From the NCBI RefSeq assembly GCF_014282275.1, contig NZ_VFIA01000006.1:124001-188000 (forward strand): DNA of 64,000 bases. Reading direction: 5' to 3'. The translations under genes were made by a program, and so were the position numbers. Below are positions 18,990 through 27,896 of this stretch, in pieces; the first letter of the stretch is position 1, and every line of letters begins with the position of its first letter. Origin of the DNA: Spirosoma utsteinense (GTDB taxonomy: Bacteria > Bacteroidota > Bacteroidia > Cytophagales > Spirosomataceae). The notes under the pieces were generated by a model. It was not told where the DNA came from. It saw only the letters and a list, made by a program, of their open reading frames with translations, and searched no databases.

Positions 18990-19772
18990 ATGATTCGCAA
19001 AAACCCCATTAAGTTTTTTGTGCTGGCGCTGCTTCTGATCGCCTTAGACCAGGGTGTAAAGTTGGCCGTGCATTACTATATGACTCCCGGTTTTGCCGGG
19101 CAGGTCAAAGTAGCGGGTGACTGGCTCAAGCTTCATTACGTTCTTAATCCAGGCATGGCGTTCGGCATGCAACTGGGATATGAGTATGGCAAATTGCTGT
19201 TAAGCATATTTCGACTCTTTGCCATGGTCGGTATTGGCTATTACCTGGTATACCTGGCGCATAGGGGTGCCCCAAATGGATTGCTGTGGGCTATGGCCAT
19301 GATTCTGGCAGGGGCCGTCGGCAATGTTATTGACAGCACATTTTACGGGGTTTTTCTGAATAACGCTCCATATGGTTCGCCCACACCCTGGTTCCATGGT
19401 CAGGTTATCGACATGATATTTGTGGATGTGTGGGAAGGATTCATTCCCGAATGGGTGCCGCTCTGGGGTGGTCAATACTATTCGACACCTATCTTCAACA
19501 TAGCCGATTCCTGCATTTTTATTGGCGTCTGTGTTATTCTGTTCTTCCAGCGCCGGTTCTTTAGCGAGCCACCTATCGACGACGTACTCCTGCCCGTTTC
19601 CGGACCGGATGCTACAGAAGCCGAGGTAATGCCTGTAGCTGAGCGGGGCGATAATGAGAAGCCCGTTGACCCAACCGATCAGTATAACGAAAACCAGTCG
19701 AGGTCGGTGGATGTTGACGAGCAACCCGCTCCTGAATCGGTGGTGTCTGATCCATCAAAGCGAGACGAATAA
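18990..19772 (+). CDS. lspA: Signal peptidase II (lipoprotein signal peptidase)
   Basis: A membrane aspartic peptidase that cleaves prolipoproteins before the lipidated cysteine. Four membrane segments are visible. The two catalytic aspartates are in GNVIDSTFYG and FNIADSCIF. At 260 residues it is longer than the usual 160-200: it has a Bacteroidota-type insertion (NNAPYGSPTPWFHGQ...EWVPLWGGQYY) between the aspartate motifs and an acidic, probably disordered tail of about 70 residues. The start at 18990 is the ATG two codons after the TTG that opens the frame. Confidence 0.93.
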   Translation: MIRKNPIKFFVLALLLIALDQGVKLAVHYYMTPGFAGQVKVAGDWLKLHYVLNPGMAFGMQLGYEYGKLLLSIFRLFAMVGIGYYLVYLAHRGAPNGLLWAMAMILAGAVGNVIDSTFYGVFLNNAPYGSPTPWFHGQVIDMIFVDVWEGFIPEWVPLWGGQYYSTPIFNIADSCIFIGVCVILFFQRRFFSEPPIDDVLLPVSGPDATEAEVMPVAERGDNEKPVDPTDQYNENQSRSVDVDEQPAPESVVSDPSKRDE

Positions 19773-19792
19773 GACTACACAATGGATTTCAT

Positions 19793-19830
19793 AAAAAGAG
19801 CCGGGCTACACGTATAGCCCGGCTCTTTTT
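19793..19830. terminator. Bidirectional terminator, perfect 16-bp stem
   Basis: Arms 19793-19808 and 19815-19830, loop of 6, with A5 and T5 tracts at the ends of the stem. It lies between the convergent lspA gene and the gene at 19870. Confidence 0.88.
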
Positions 19831-19869
19831 ATGTTTACTGCCAGCCAGTGGAAGCTGGCTCGAATTACG

Positions 19870-21453
19870 CTATTGAGTTTCTTCCAGCGCCTGAAAGTCT
19901 TTAAACGTTCGTTTTATGGCTTTATCGCTGGCTTCCTTCTTGTTTTGCCAGTTGGCATCCAATTCCAGGGCAACCAGGCCGCTCAGGCTCATGGCTCCTC
20001 TGAACTCGTCCATCTTGCGGATGAACTCCCCGGAGCGCCGGGCCGATTTCAGCCCAAACTCACGGGCGAATACATCGCCCTTGTTTTGTAGTTCGCTACG
20101 TTTACCCAGCACATAGTTATAGCGGTCCATCAGGTCTTTCATCGACTTGCCAATAACCTCGGTTGCTTCGAGCGTTCCCATTGTCAACACGGCCGTTCCG
20201 CCAATGGCCGAGATCAGACGCTGATTGCTCTGGGCGTTCGGACTTGAGCTCGCATTGGTAACCGCAGGCGCTACGCCGGTGACCGCCCCCAGCGATGCGT
20301 TAGCCACCGAGCGATTTCGTTTACCGCCTTTAGCCTTCTTGTAATCGTGTTTTAGCTCTTCCTCCTTCGCGTTTAGCTGCTCGACTAACCCCCAGGCTTG
20401 TACCAGCAACTGCCGGTATTGTGCGTAGTAGTAGCGGTCTTTCTCAGCTTCATTTACAGTGTTGAAAATGGTGAATCCAATCCGACGTTCTTCCCTGTTC
20501 TGTGATTTGTCGAGTACGTAAAAAGTAACCTGTACATCCAGTGAGTCATACGGGTCTTTTACGAAATCGTAACCCGGCTGCCAGATGAATTCGTACTGAT
20601 TTTCGGTATTCTTGACCAGCGCCGTTTTGGGAATCTGTAAGTTGTCCGACAGAAAGCCAAAGGCCGATATATCGTCTTCGCCATTCGGATCTGACAGATA
20701 AAATTTGAGGTTGACGGTCGCGTTCTCCTTGAGTCGATACTGAGTTTCCTTGGGAATAACGGCAATATCAGGCGGTAAGTCCATCTGGGTAACTTCGACC
20801 TTCAACCGGCCTTTGGTACGCATCTTAGAGGGCTGATCCTCTACCCAGAATTCAATGTACTGAGGAGCCTGTTTTAGTTTATTGAACTGATTCAACGATA
20901 AGGTCCAGGTCAATTCACCCTGAGAGCTAAGCTTACTGCCCTCAGGCATTTGATCGGCAATAGGGATAAAGGCAATGGGATCGCCATCATCGTCACGAAC
21001 CAGATCCGTTCCCATTTTATACGTGTTCTGCGTACGGTAGCGCACGTAAAACGGGCGTAGCTCGCCAACCGTTGGTGGGCGGTTTACGTGTAGTACTTTA
21101 AAATCGACTGTTTGGGTGATCGACTTGCCATGCCGGTTCTGAACAACAAACTCAACAGGAACGATTCGAGTTGTCTGAATCCGGTCGGCAAGGTCGAAGT
21201 CGGGTCGCCAGCTAAAATGCCCCAGTGAGTCAAGGTCCATACCTTCTGGCCGACCTTCTCCCAATGAAAAAAACAGCGTGTCGTTGGTGTGATCTGTAGC
21301 CTTCAGATCGAATCGAACGACATTACCCTCCGGGACAACATTCCAGTTTGACTGGGTGGGTAAGATGAGTTGGATTGGCTTAGTATCCTGTGCGTAGCTG
21401 CTTCCGATAAGGGTCATTAGCAGCCAGGCCACACTACCGGCAATACGAATCAT
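19870..21453 (-). CDS. Exported protein with Ig/cadherin-like repeats and helical C-terminus, unknown function
   Basis: A 527-residue protein not assigned to a named family. A signal peptide (MIRIAGSVAWLLMTLIGSSYA) leads into three repeats of about 100 residues. Each holds the phrases of putative-Ig/cadherin-like folds (FDLKATDHTNDTLFFSLGEG, LVRDDDGDPIAFIPIADQMP, KFYLSDPNGEDDISAFGFL). From about 345 the protein is helical and charged (AKEEELKHDYKKAKGGKRNR), then an Ala/Ser-rich stretch, a Gly-rich hydrophobic stretch and another helical part. It may be a periplasmic structural protein. The ATG at 21453 is preferred to the TTG two codons upstream. Confidence 0.7.
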   Translation of the reverse strand: MIRIAGSVAWLLMTLIGSSYAQDTKPIQLILPTQSNWNVVPEGNVVRFDLKATDHTNDTLFFSLGEGRPEGMDLDSLGHFSWRPDFDLADRIQTTRIVPVEFVVQNRHGKSITQTVDFKVLHVNRPPTVGELRPFYVRYRTQNTYKMGTDLVRDDDGDPIAFIPIADQMPEGSKLSSQGELTWTLSLNQFNKLKQAPQYIEFWVEDQPSKMRTKGRLKVEVTQMDLPPDIAVIPKETQYRLKENATVNLKFYLSDPNGEDDISAFGFLSDNLQIPKTALVKNTENQYEFIWQPGYDFVKDPYDSLDVQVTFYVLDKSQNREERRIGFTIFNTVNEAEKDRYYYAQYRQLLVQAWGLVEQLNAKEEELKHDYKKAKGGKRNRSVANASLGAVTGVAPAVTNASSSPNAQSNQRLISAIGGTAVLTMGTLEATEVIGKSMKDLMDRYNYVLGKRSELQNKGDVFAREFGLKSARRSGEFIRKMDEFRGAMSLSGLVALELDANWQNKKEASDKAIKRTFKDFQALEETQ

Positions 21454-21584
21454 AGGCAATAGTCAGAGAGCGGTCTGTCTAGAAAAACGTAAAAGTAAGG
21501 TGAAGATTTTGTTGAAGAACGTTCCCCCGCCTGTTTAGATACATTTCTTCGTAAGCACAGGGCCATTTTAACGAAGCAGAGCAA

Positions 21585-21616
21585 CAAAAAGCCTCTCCAG
21601 TTGGAGAGGCTTTTTG
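21585..21616 (-). terminator. Terminator of the uppS-bamA-ompH-ompH run
   Basis: A perfect 15-bp stem (21585-21599 with 21602-21616) with a 2-nt loop, ending in a T-run on the minus strand. It lies downstream of the last ompH-like gene. Confidence 0.88.
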
Positions 21617-21639
21617 TACCAATGGTATGTATTGACTGA

Positions 21640-22335
21640 TTAGTTTTTCCTTGGCGCTGTTGTCGAACTGCTGCCTGTCGTAGCGGGTTTAGCCGGTGTC
21701 GTAGTAGGTTTGGCGGCTGCAGCAGCGGCTGCTGCGGCTTTGGCCGGATCGATCCCCATCTTACGCAATACCAGTTCCGTGATGTTATCCTGCTCAGGTG
21801 CTACGAGTAGAATAGGGATAGTGTTGGCACCGGCATCCAGGTTGAACACGTATGTGTAACTATTTTCCTTAGCTACAGCATCAATGGCTTTCTGGATTTT
21901 CTGAACCACTGGGTTTACCAATTGCTGATACTTGGTTTGCAGCGAATTTTCGGCGGTACGGCCAAACTCCTGAATCCGGCCCTGCAATCCCTGCAACTCA
22001 GTTTCGCGGTCTTTCCGAATAACATCCGACATCTGCGCGGCTCCCTTCTCGTAGGCGCCGTACTTGTCTTCCAGCTCTTTCTGCATCCGCTTCAGTTCGT
22101 TCTCCGACTGAGTCCGCTGAATAGTGAGTTGGTTTTGAATATCTTTTGCTTCAGGCGTTTGGGCCAGGACATAATCAATATTGGTATAGCCTAACTTCAG
22201 CGGGCCAGCAACGGTAGGCGACCCAGCTGATGCGGTGGTCGTTGGAGTCGTGGTTGCGGCTGGGGCTTGCGCCTGTGCGTTGACACCGCCCATCAGAAGG
22301 GCTGCTGCAAACGCCATGACTAGGTTTTTCTTCAT
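21640..22335 (-). CDS. OmpH/Skp-family periplasmic chaperone (second copy)
   Basis: A 231-residue Skp-like chaperone for outer-membrane proteins. It has a signal peptide (MKKNLVMAFAAALLMGGVNA), a low-complexity Ala/Thr stretch, then the core: LKLGYTNIDYVLAQTPEAKDIQ, a long coiled coil (about 75-140) and a strand-rich end (YTYVFNLDAGANTIPILLVAPEQDNIT). The C-terminus is another Ala/Pro/Thr tail. It is last in the leftward run uppS-bamA-ompH-ompH and starts 18 bases after the previous gene. Confidence 0.9.
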   Translation of the reverse strand: MKKNLVMAFAAALLMGGVNAQAQAPAATTTPTTTASAGSPTVAGPLKLGYTNIDYVLAQTPEAKDIQNQLTIQRTQSENELKRMQKELEDKYGAYEKGAAQMSDVIRKDRETELQGLQGRIQEFGRTAENSLQTKYQQLVNPVVQKIQKAIDAVAKENSYTYVFNLDAGANTIPILLVAPEQDNITELVLRKMGIDPAKAAAAAAAAAKPTTTPAKPATTGSSSTTAPRKN

Positions 22336-22353
22336 CTGAATTACTTGTTTGTA

Positions 22354-22962
22354 TTACTTCGGTTTTGTGGTTGCATTAGTTGCCGGACTGTCGCCGCCGG
22401 CTGTTTTGGGTACCGGCGCGTTGCCAGCGGTCGATTTAACACTGGCGGCATCGAGCCCCAACTCTTCCATCACGTAGTCGGTATAATCGTGACGGGGATT
22501 GGTGTAAAGCATAACGAAATCAGACGCTTTGTCGAACATAAAGTCTAATTTCTTCTGCACCGCTACCTTGTCGATCGCTCGCTGTACCAACTCCATCGGG
22601 GCTTTCATGAGTTCCTTCTTCTTCTGGAAAAGCAACCCTTCGTACCCAAAGACTTTGTTGTTGTACTCGCGGGCTTCCCGCTCCTTTTCGCTAAGTCCCC
22701 GTTGACGATCACGCTTCATATCGTCGGTCAGCAGGATTTCCTCGGCCTGGTACGTTTTCTGCAATTTCTCGATCTCAACGTACTTGTCCTGGATATCTTT
22801 CGACCACTTGTCTGTGAATTTGTCGATCTCACCTAATGCCTTTTGGTATTCTGGCATCTTGCTGAAAACGAACTCCGTATCCACATACCCGAATTTCTGC
22901 GCCTGTGCGGGGGGCGCTAGCCAAACGGCGCACAAAAGTACGAAAAAAAGGACCTTTTTCAT
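22354..22962 (-). CDS. OmpH/Skp-family periplasmic chaperone (first copy)
   Basis: A 202-residue Skp-like protein. The signal peptide MKKVLFFVLLCAVWLAPPAQA is followed directly by the family start QKFGYVDTEFVFSKMPEYQKAL and a long coiled coil (about 40-140). It differs from the downstream copy in having DFMFDKASDFVMLYTNP instead of the AGANTIPILLV block. Tandem, diverged OmpH genes after bamA are common in Bacteroidota, and the two may form a mixed trimer. The start at 22962 is set by the signal peptide; 24 upstream codons are ignored. Confidence 0.9.
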   Translation of the reverse strand: MKKVLFFVLLCAVWLAPPAQAQKFGYVDTEFVFSKMPEYQKALGEIDKFTDKWSKDIQDKYVEIEKLQKTYQAEEILLTDDMKRDRQRGLSEKEREAREYNNKVFGYEGLLFQKKKELMKAPMELVQRAIDKVAVQKKLDFMFDKASDFVMLYTNPRHDYTDYVMEELGLDAASVKSTAGNAPVPKTAGGDSPATNATTKPK

Positions 22963-23123
22963 GACAACGATTGACTTTTTTGGCGGAACTGGTTGATTGT
23001 CAATTCTGGATGCTAGCGAATACCTGTTAGACACATAGCCAGCTAAACCGTTTAACTGGCTATACTAATCTGAACGTAATTGGCTATCCTGCTCTCTTAT
23101 CTAACGACCAGCATTTCAGAATC

Positions 23124-25718
23124 TTATCTGAACTGCTGTCCGATCGTAAAGTGAAACTGACCCGCTGCCTTGTCTTTTACGCCCGGAATCTTGTCGAATC
23201 CGTAACCATAGTCAATACCGATCAAGCCGAAAGCCGGCATGAAAATACGCGCGCCGAAACCAGCTGACCGCTTCAGGTCGAATGGGTTGTACTGTTTGTA
23301 GCTGCCCCAGTTGTTACCCGCTTCCAGGAAAGCCAGTACGAAAATGGTTGCCGACGGATTCAGCGAAACCGGATAACGGAGTTCAGCAACGAACTTGTTG
23401 TAAGCAACGCCACCCCGGCTGCGCTCCTGCGGGGTGCTGGTCCGGTCGTAGTCGGCCGTATACACACTACGGTCGTCATAGCCACGAAGGCCAATGATAT
23501 CCTGTGCCAGGGCAAACTGTCCCTGACCGGCTAAGCCTGAACCTCCTAAAACGAACCGTTCGAAAGGTCCAATATCGGTGCGCTTATTATAGCTACCCAG
23601 GAAGCCCATGTGTGCCCGGGTGTTCAGCACCAGCTTACCGAAGACGGTCTGGAACCAGCTGGCATCGAACATCCATTTATGGTATTCGACAAACTTGTAC
23701 TTGTCCTCCGGTTTCTCCGACGATATGTCCACCTTGCGGAATGCCGAGTAGGGGGGGGTGAACGAGCCGCTCAGCGTAAATGACGAGCCGCTTCGTGGAA
23801 ACTGCGGGTTGTCGATGCTGTTCCGTGAGAGGGTGGTGTTGAACGTAAAGTTATTGGACACCCCATTGTTATAACCGATCTGGAAAATGTCGAGGTTATT
23901 CAGGTTGTAGCGCTGAAACGACAGTGAGTTCGTCAGGGAGAAAAAGTCATCGGGGACTTTCAACTGCCGACCCAACCCAACCGTAAACGCCGTGTTCGTA
24001 TAGGACCCCGTTGGTTTGCGACCTTTCAGACCGCTGTACAGACTGGTTGGATCCAGCGGGTCATAAAACGTTTGGTATACCGTATGGCTGGCACTTACCG
24101 ACAGCGCATTGGGCTTGCGACCACCAAGCCAGGGCTCGGTAAACGACAGCGAATACACCTGGTACTGACTACCATTGGCCTGGAAGCGTAACTGCACCCG
24201 CTGCCCGTCGCCCGCTGGCAGTGGACGCCAGGCGCTCAGGTTGCCAATATTACGGGCTGAGAAGTTATTGAAGGTCAACCCCAATGTTCCCACGAAGCCT
24301 ACGTAGCCACCCCAGCCACCCGATAATTCGATCTGGTCGGAAGGTTTTTCTTCGACTGTATACTCGATATCGACCGTTCCGTCGCTTTGAGGGACAGGGT
24401 TGATACCAATTTTTTCGGGGTCGAAGTAGCCAAGCGTCGATAGCTCCCGCTGGGTACGAATCAGGTTCGTTTTGGAAAACTTCTGGCCGGGCAGGGTACG
24501 AACGGTACGCATCACTACGTGGTCGCTCGTTTTGGTGTTACCGTTCAGGATTACCCGGTTGATGGTCGCCTGCTTTCCTTCGAAAATACGGATCTCAAGG
24601 TCGATAGAATCGCCATCCACGGCTTTCTCTACTGGCTGGGCGTTGTAATACAAATAGCCATCATCCATGTAGAGTGAGCTTAAATCCTGACCCGGATTTC
24701 CGTTCAGTTTTTTCTCCAGATCTTCCGGATCGTATACATCCCCCTTCACTACGCCCAATACTTCGCGCAGCCGCTCGGCCTTGTACAGGTAATTGCCCGT
24801 GAAGTCGACGTTGCGGTAATAATACTTCCGTCCTTCGTTCAGCTTGATGTTCAGGTTGATCGTATTATCGCCGGTATTGATAACGGTATCTCCTTCGATG
24901 GATGCGTCGCGGTAACCCAGTTTGTTGTAGTAGGCAACCAGCTTCTGCTTATCTTCTTCGTACTTCTTGGGCACAAATTTCGATGGGCTGAATAAGCGGC
25001 CAAAGCGCATTTCCTTGGTGCTCTTCATTTTCATTCGAACAGCCGATTCCTCAACTTCTTCGCGACCTTCGAACGTGATTTTGGCAATCTTGACTTTCTG
25101 ACCTTTGTCGACCAGCACACGCATCGTTGCGTTGTTACGGGCGCTATCGGGAATTGTCGTGATTTTGACTTTCGTATTCAGGTAGCCTTTGTCGATGAAG
25201 AACTTACGGACGGCCATCTGGGTGTTTTTAGTAATCGTGTTCGTCACGATCTTACCCAGATTCAGTTTTACCTTGTCTTTTAGTTGATCCTGCTCACCTT
25301 TTTTGACACCCAGGAAGCTTACCTTGTATAAACGGGGACGCTCCAGCACCTTGAACATGAGGGATACTTTGTTGTCGACGACACTGGTAGCAAACATTTC
25401 GACGTTATCCAGCAGGCCGGATTCCATCAGTTTACGCACTGCCGATCCCACTGCTTCGCCCGGAATGCGGATTTTGTCGCCTACTTTAAGGCCAGCCAGC
25501 GAAACGAGCGAATTGGGGTCGAGGTAACGGGTGCCGGTAACAGTCAGGCCCGCAATCTCGTAATCTTTAGGACTGGCATAATTGAGGAGGTCATTGGTCG
25601 TGGCGACCGGTTCGGCACCGCGCCCTGCACCGACGCGCACCTGCGCCAGCACGGAACCGGGAGACAGGTTCAGGAGCAGAACTGCAACGCCTAAGATGAC
25701 TTTTATACAGTGTTTCAA
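23124..25718 (-). CDS. bamA: Outer-membrane protein assembly factor BamA
   Basis: The core insertase for outer-membrane barrels, 864 residues. It has a signal peptide (ending near SVLAQ), five POTRA domains (about 45-470; VTGTRYLDPNSLVSLAGLKVGD, VSFLGVKKGEQDQLKDKVKL, ITFEGREEV, VDFTGNYLYKAERLREVLG, VILNGNTKTSDHVVMRTVRT) and a 16-strand barrel. The L6 motif appears as GLRGYDDRSV (VRGF/Y-type). It lies about 100 bases after uppS and precedes two Skp-like chaperones, so an envelope-assembly operon is likely. Confidence 0.95.
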   Translation of the reverse strand: MKHCIKVILGVAVLLLNLSPGSVLAQVRVGAGRGAEPVATTNDLLNYASPKDYEIAGLTVTGTRYLDPNSLVSLAGLKVGDKIRIPGEAVGSAVRKLMESGLLDNVEMFATSVVDNKVSLMFKVLERPRLYKVSFLGVKKGEQDQLKDKVKLNLGKIVTNTITKNTQMAVRKFFIDKGYLNTKVKITTIPDSARNNATMRVLVDKGQKVKIAKITFEGREEVEESAVRMKMKSTKEMRFGRLFSPSKFVPKKYEEDKQKLVAYYNKLGYRDASIEGDTVINTGDNTINLNIKLNEGRKYYYRNVDFTGNYLYKAERLREVLGVVKGDVYDPEDLEKKLNGNPGQDLSSLYMDDGYLYYNAQPVEKAVDGDSIDLEIRIFEGKQATINRVILNGNTKTSDHVVMRTVRTLPGQKFSKTNLIRTQRELSTLGYFDPEKIGINPVPQSDGTVDIEYTVEEKPSDQIELSGGWGGYVGFVGTLGLTFNNFSARNIGNLSAWRPLPAGDGQRVQLRFQANGSQYQVYSLSFTEPWLGGRKPNALSVSASHTVYQTFYDPLDPTSLYSGLKGRKPTGSYTNTAFTVGLGRQLKVPDDFFSLTNSLSFQRYNLNNLDIFQIGYNNGVSNNFTFNTTLSRNSIDNPQFPRSGSSFTLSGSFTPPYSAFRKVDISSEKPEDKYKFVEYHKWMFDASWFQTVFGKLVLNTRAHMGFLGSYNKRTDIGPFERFVLGGSGLAGQGQFALAQDIIGLRGYDDRSVYTADYDRTSTPQERSRGGVAYNKFVAELRYPVSLNPSATIFVLAFLEAGNNWGSYKQYNPFDLKRSAGFGARIFMPAFGLIGIDYGYGFDKIPGVKDKAAGQFHFTIGQQFR

Positions 25719-25820
25719 GTTAATTTAATTTAATACCGTGTGTTGGTTCAGATTTCTGGTGCTATTCCGGGACAGAGACTACGGTTTGTTCTCCACCCAC
25801 CTGAAATCCTGGCCTCTTTG

Positions 25821-26558
25821 TTATTTAGTTACCTGTTCGCTGATTTTGCCAAATCGGCGCTCACGTTGCTGATAATTCACAATAGCTTCGTACAAATGAT
25901 TTTTACGGAAATCGGGCCATAACACATCGGGCATGTACAGTTCCGAGTAGGCCAATTGCCAGAGCATAAAGTTACTGATACGCATTTCACCACTGGTTCG
26001 GATCATCAGCTCGGGGTCGGGGATGCCGCCCGTCGACAGATGTTGGCCAAACACGGTATCATTGATCTCATCGGGTGTTAGCCGACCGTCGCGCACCTCC
26101 GTTGCCAGTTGCCGCACCGCTTCGATAATTTCCCAGCGACCGCTGTAGCTGAGCGCCAGAATGAGCGTAAGGCCCGTGTTGTTCTGCGTTTCACGCATGG
26201 CTTCTGCGAGTTCGTTCTGGCAGTCGCCGGGCAGACTTTCGGTATTGCCGATGGTGGTGAGCCGCACATTGTTTTCCATCAATGTTTTGATCTCACCCCG
26301 GATCGTATGTACCAAAAGCGTCATGAGCGCATCTACTTCATATTTCGGGCGGTTCCAGTTTTCGGTGGAAAAGGCGTAGAGCGTCAAGTATTTCACACCC
26401 AGCTCAGCACAGCCTTCCGTTGTTTCCCGTACGGCCTTAATGGCGTTACGATGACCAAATACCCGGGCTGCTCCCTGCCGCTTGGCCCAGCGTCCGTTTC
26501 CGTCCATGATAACGGCTATGTGCTGGGGCAGATTGCTCGGATCAATGTGTTCCTTCAT
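25821..26558 (-). CDS. uppS: Isoprenyl transferase (undecaprenyl diphosphate synthase)
   Basis: A cis-prenyltransferase of 245 residues making undecaprenyl diphosphate, the lipid carrier for cell-wall and O-antigen sugars. The signature HIAVIMDGNGRWAKRQG holds the catalytic Asp19, followed by FGHRNA, LTLYAFSTENWNRP and near the C-terminus PDPELMIRTSGEMRISNFMLWQ. It is the first gene of the leftward envelope run and is followed by bamA. The start MKEHIDPSNLPQHIAVIMDG has the usual length. Confidence 0.95.
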   Translation of the reverse strand: MKEHIDPSNLPQHIAVIMDGNGRWAKRQGAARVFGHRNAIKAVRETTEGCAELGVKYLTLYAFSTENWNRPKYEVDALMTLLVHTIRGEIKTLMENNVRLTTIGNTESLPGDCQNELAEAMRETQNNTGLTLILALSYSGRWEIIEAVRQLATEVRDGRLTPDEINDTVFGQHLSTGGIPDPELMIRTSGEMRISNFMLWQLAYSELYMPDVLWPDFRKNHLYEAIVNYQQRERRFGKISEQVTK

Positions 26559-26782
26559 CCCAATAGGGGAAATTTAACAGTATTTAACAAGATCGCGAAG
26601 GTACGAAAATTTAGCCAGACGAAACGAGCTAAAAAAGCCTGCCCGTATCGGTAAGTGTTTGGATCTGTGCCTGTGTAGGGGACGTTACACCTACGGACTT
26701 TACCTGTCATAACTATAAAAGACTATACAGCCTGTAGATATACACCTGAGCGTGTAGCTCCATTACACACCGGTAGAGTCAC

Positions 26783-26790
26783 TATCTTTG
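26783..26790 (+). promoter_or_regulatory. -7 element of the fasciclin lipoprotein gene
   Basis: TATCTTTG matches TAnnTTTG exactly. It overlaps the TTG that opens the longest frame (26788), so that codon cannot be the start; the ATG at 26854 leaves a leader of about 57 bases. Confidence 0.6.
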
Positions 26791-26853
26791 CCTGTCGAAT
26801 TGTGGGGACGGTATACCGAACGTAGCTGCTCCCGCTTTCTTACTAAGCTGCTT

Positions 26854-27813
26854 ATGAAATTTTTCTTTTTGCCCGGACTGCGCTACCTGGCCGCCTTTAT
26901 ATCCATAGTACTAGCTTCGTTAAGCTGCCAGCAGGCAGACGATGCTGTAGCCGTACCCCAAACGATCACCGACCGTATCCTTGAGGATGATCAGTTTAGT
27001 CTGCTGCGGGCGGCTGTGAATCATGCCGATGTTGGCGATGTACTCAAAGGGGGTAACCTGACGCTGTTTGCCCCTACTAATGCGGCATTTCAACAGGCAG
27101 GGCTAGCCACCGAAGCGGCTATTACGGCGCTTCCCACGGAGCGGGTCAAGCAAATAATACTTTATCACTTACTCACGTCGCCTGTTTCATCGACAGCGCT
27201 CCCCGAGGGGCTCAACTCCGTACCGACCATCAACCAAAGCGCTGTTTACATCAATAAGACTGGAAGTAGTACGGTTTATGTCAACAATGCCCAGGTGACG
27301 CAACCCGATCTTGTCGTTGCTAACGGCTATATCCATGTGATCGACCGATTGCTGACGCCCGCAGCGGGTAACCTGCTGACGACCATCCAGGCTAATCCGA
27401 ATCTGACGTTTCTGGCGGCTGTCATTCGGCGCATCCGTGCCACCAACCCTGCCCTGGCGGGGACCTTCGACGGCACTACGTCGAGTAGTACATTGACCCT
27501 GTTTGCTCCTAACGACGAGGCCTTCAAAGCCGACTCCCGCTTCGGTAGTCTGAGTGCGATCGACGTCGCTGATCCGCAGGTGCTGTCTAACTTACTGCTG
27601 TATCATACCGCGTCTGGTGTGGTGTTTTCCAATCAGCTCCTGACCGGAACCATCACGACGATGCTCACTAACAGCCGACTGTCAGTAACCGTGACAAATA
27701 ACTTTATTACTGTCAAAGGCAACCGAAATACATCGCAGGCGGTTATCCGGGAGCCTGATCTGACCACGACGAATGGTGTTATCCATGTTATCGATCAGGT
27801 GTTGGTGCCGTAA
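26854..27813 (+). CDS. Fasciclin (FAS1) repeat lipoprotein
   Basis: A 319-residue exported protein with two FAS1 domains (about 40-170 and 180-318). Each shows the H1 and H2 type blocks: GNLTLFAPTNAAFQQAG and NGYIHVIDRLL in the first, STLTLFAPNDEAFKADSRFG and NGVIHVIDQVLVP in the second. The N-terminus is hydrophobic and ends LASLSCQQ; the Cys is probably lipidated, although the lipobox is not ideal (Leu at -2). FAS1 proteins act in adhesion or matrix contact. The start at 26854 is preferred over the longer frame because of the promoter at 26783-26790. Confidence 0.88.
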   Translation: MKFFFLPGLRYLAAFISIVLASLSCQQADDAVAVPQTITDRILEDDQFSLLRAAVNHADVGDVLKGGNLTLFAPTNAAFQQAGLATEAAITALPTERVKQIILYHLLTSPVSSTALPEGLNSVPTINQSAVYINKTGSSTVYVNNAQVTQPDLVVANGYIHVIDRLLTPAAGNLLTTIQANPNLTFLAAVIRRIRATNPALAGTFDGTTSSSTLTLFAPNDEAFKADSRFGSLSAIDVADPQVLSNLLLYHTASGVVFSNQLLTGTITTMLTNSRLSVTVTNNFITVKGNRNTSQAVIREPDLTTTNGVIHVIDQVLVP

Positions 27814-27829
27814 CCCATAATCAATACCG

Positions 27830-27869
27830 CATAACCATTAACCGATAACGATTAACCATTAACGATTAA
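27830..27869. repeat. Short AT-rich degenerate tandem repeat
   Basis: Several imperfect copies of a CATTAACC/CGATTAAC/CGATAAC word occur in a row just after the fasciclin gene. They are too short and irregular for a CRISPR. Their role is unknown. Confidence 0.5.
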
Positions 27870-27889
27870 CCCACAACTGAAGTTGTGGG
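27870..27889 (+). terminator. Short hairpin after the fasciclin gene
   Basis: A perfect 9-bp stem with a 2-nt loop (CCCACAACT, GA, AGTTGTGGG). No T-run follows on the plus strand, so termination is uncertain. It overlaps the GTG at 27885 that opens the next frame. Confidence 0.5.
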
Positions 27890-27896
27890 CTGGTTT

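Noticed and set aside
27814..27870. Short repeated ATTAACC words considered as a CRISPR or regulatory array
   Set aside because: Units are too short and irregular, there are no unique spacers, and no cas gene is nearby; kept only as a degenerate repeat.
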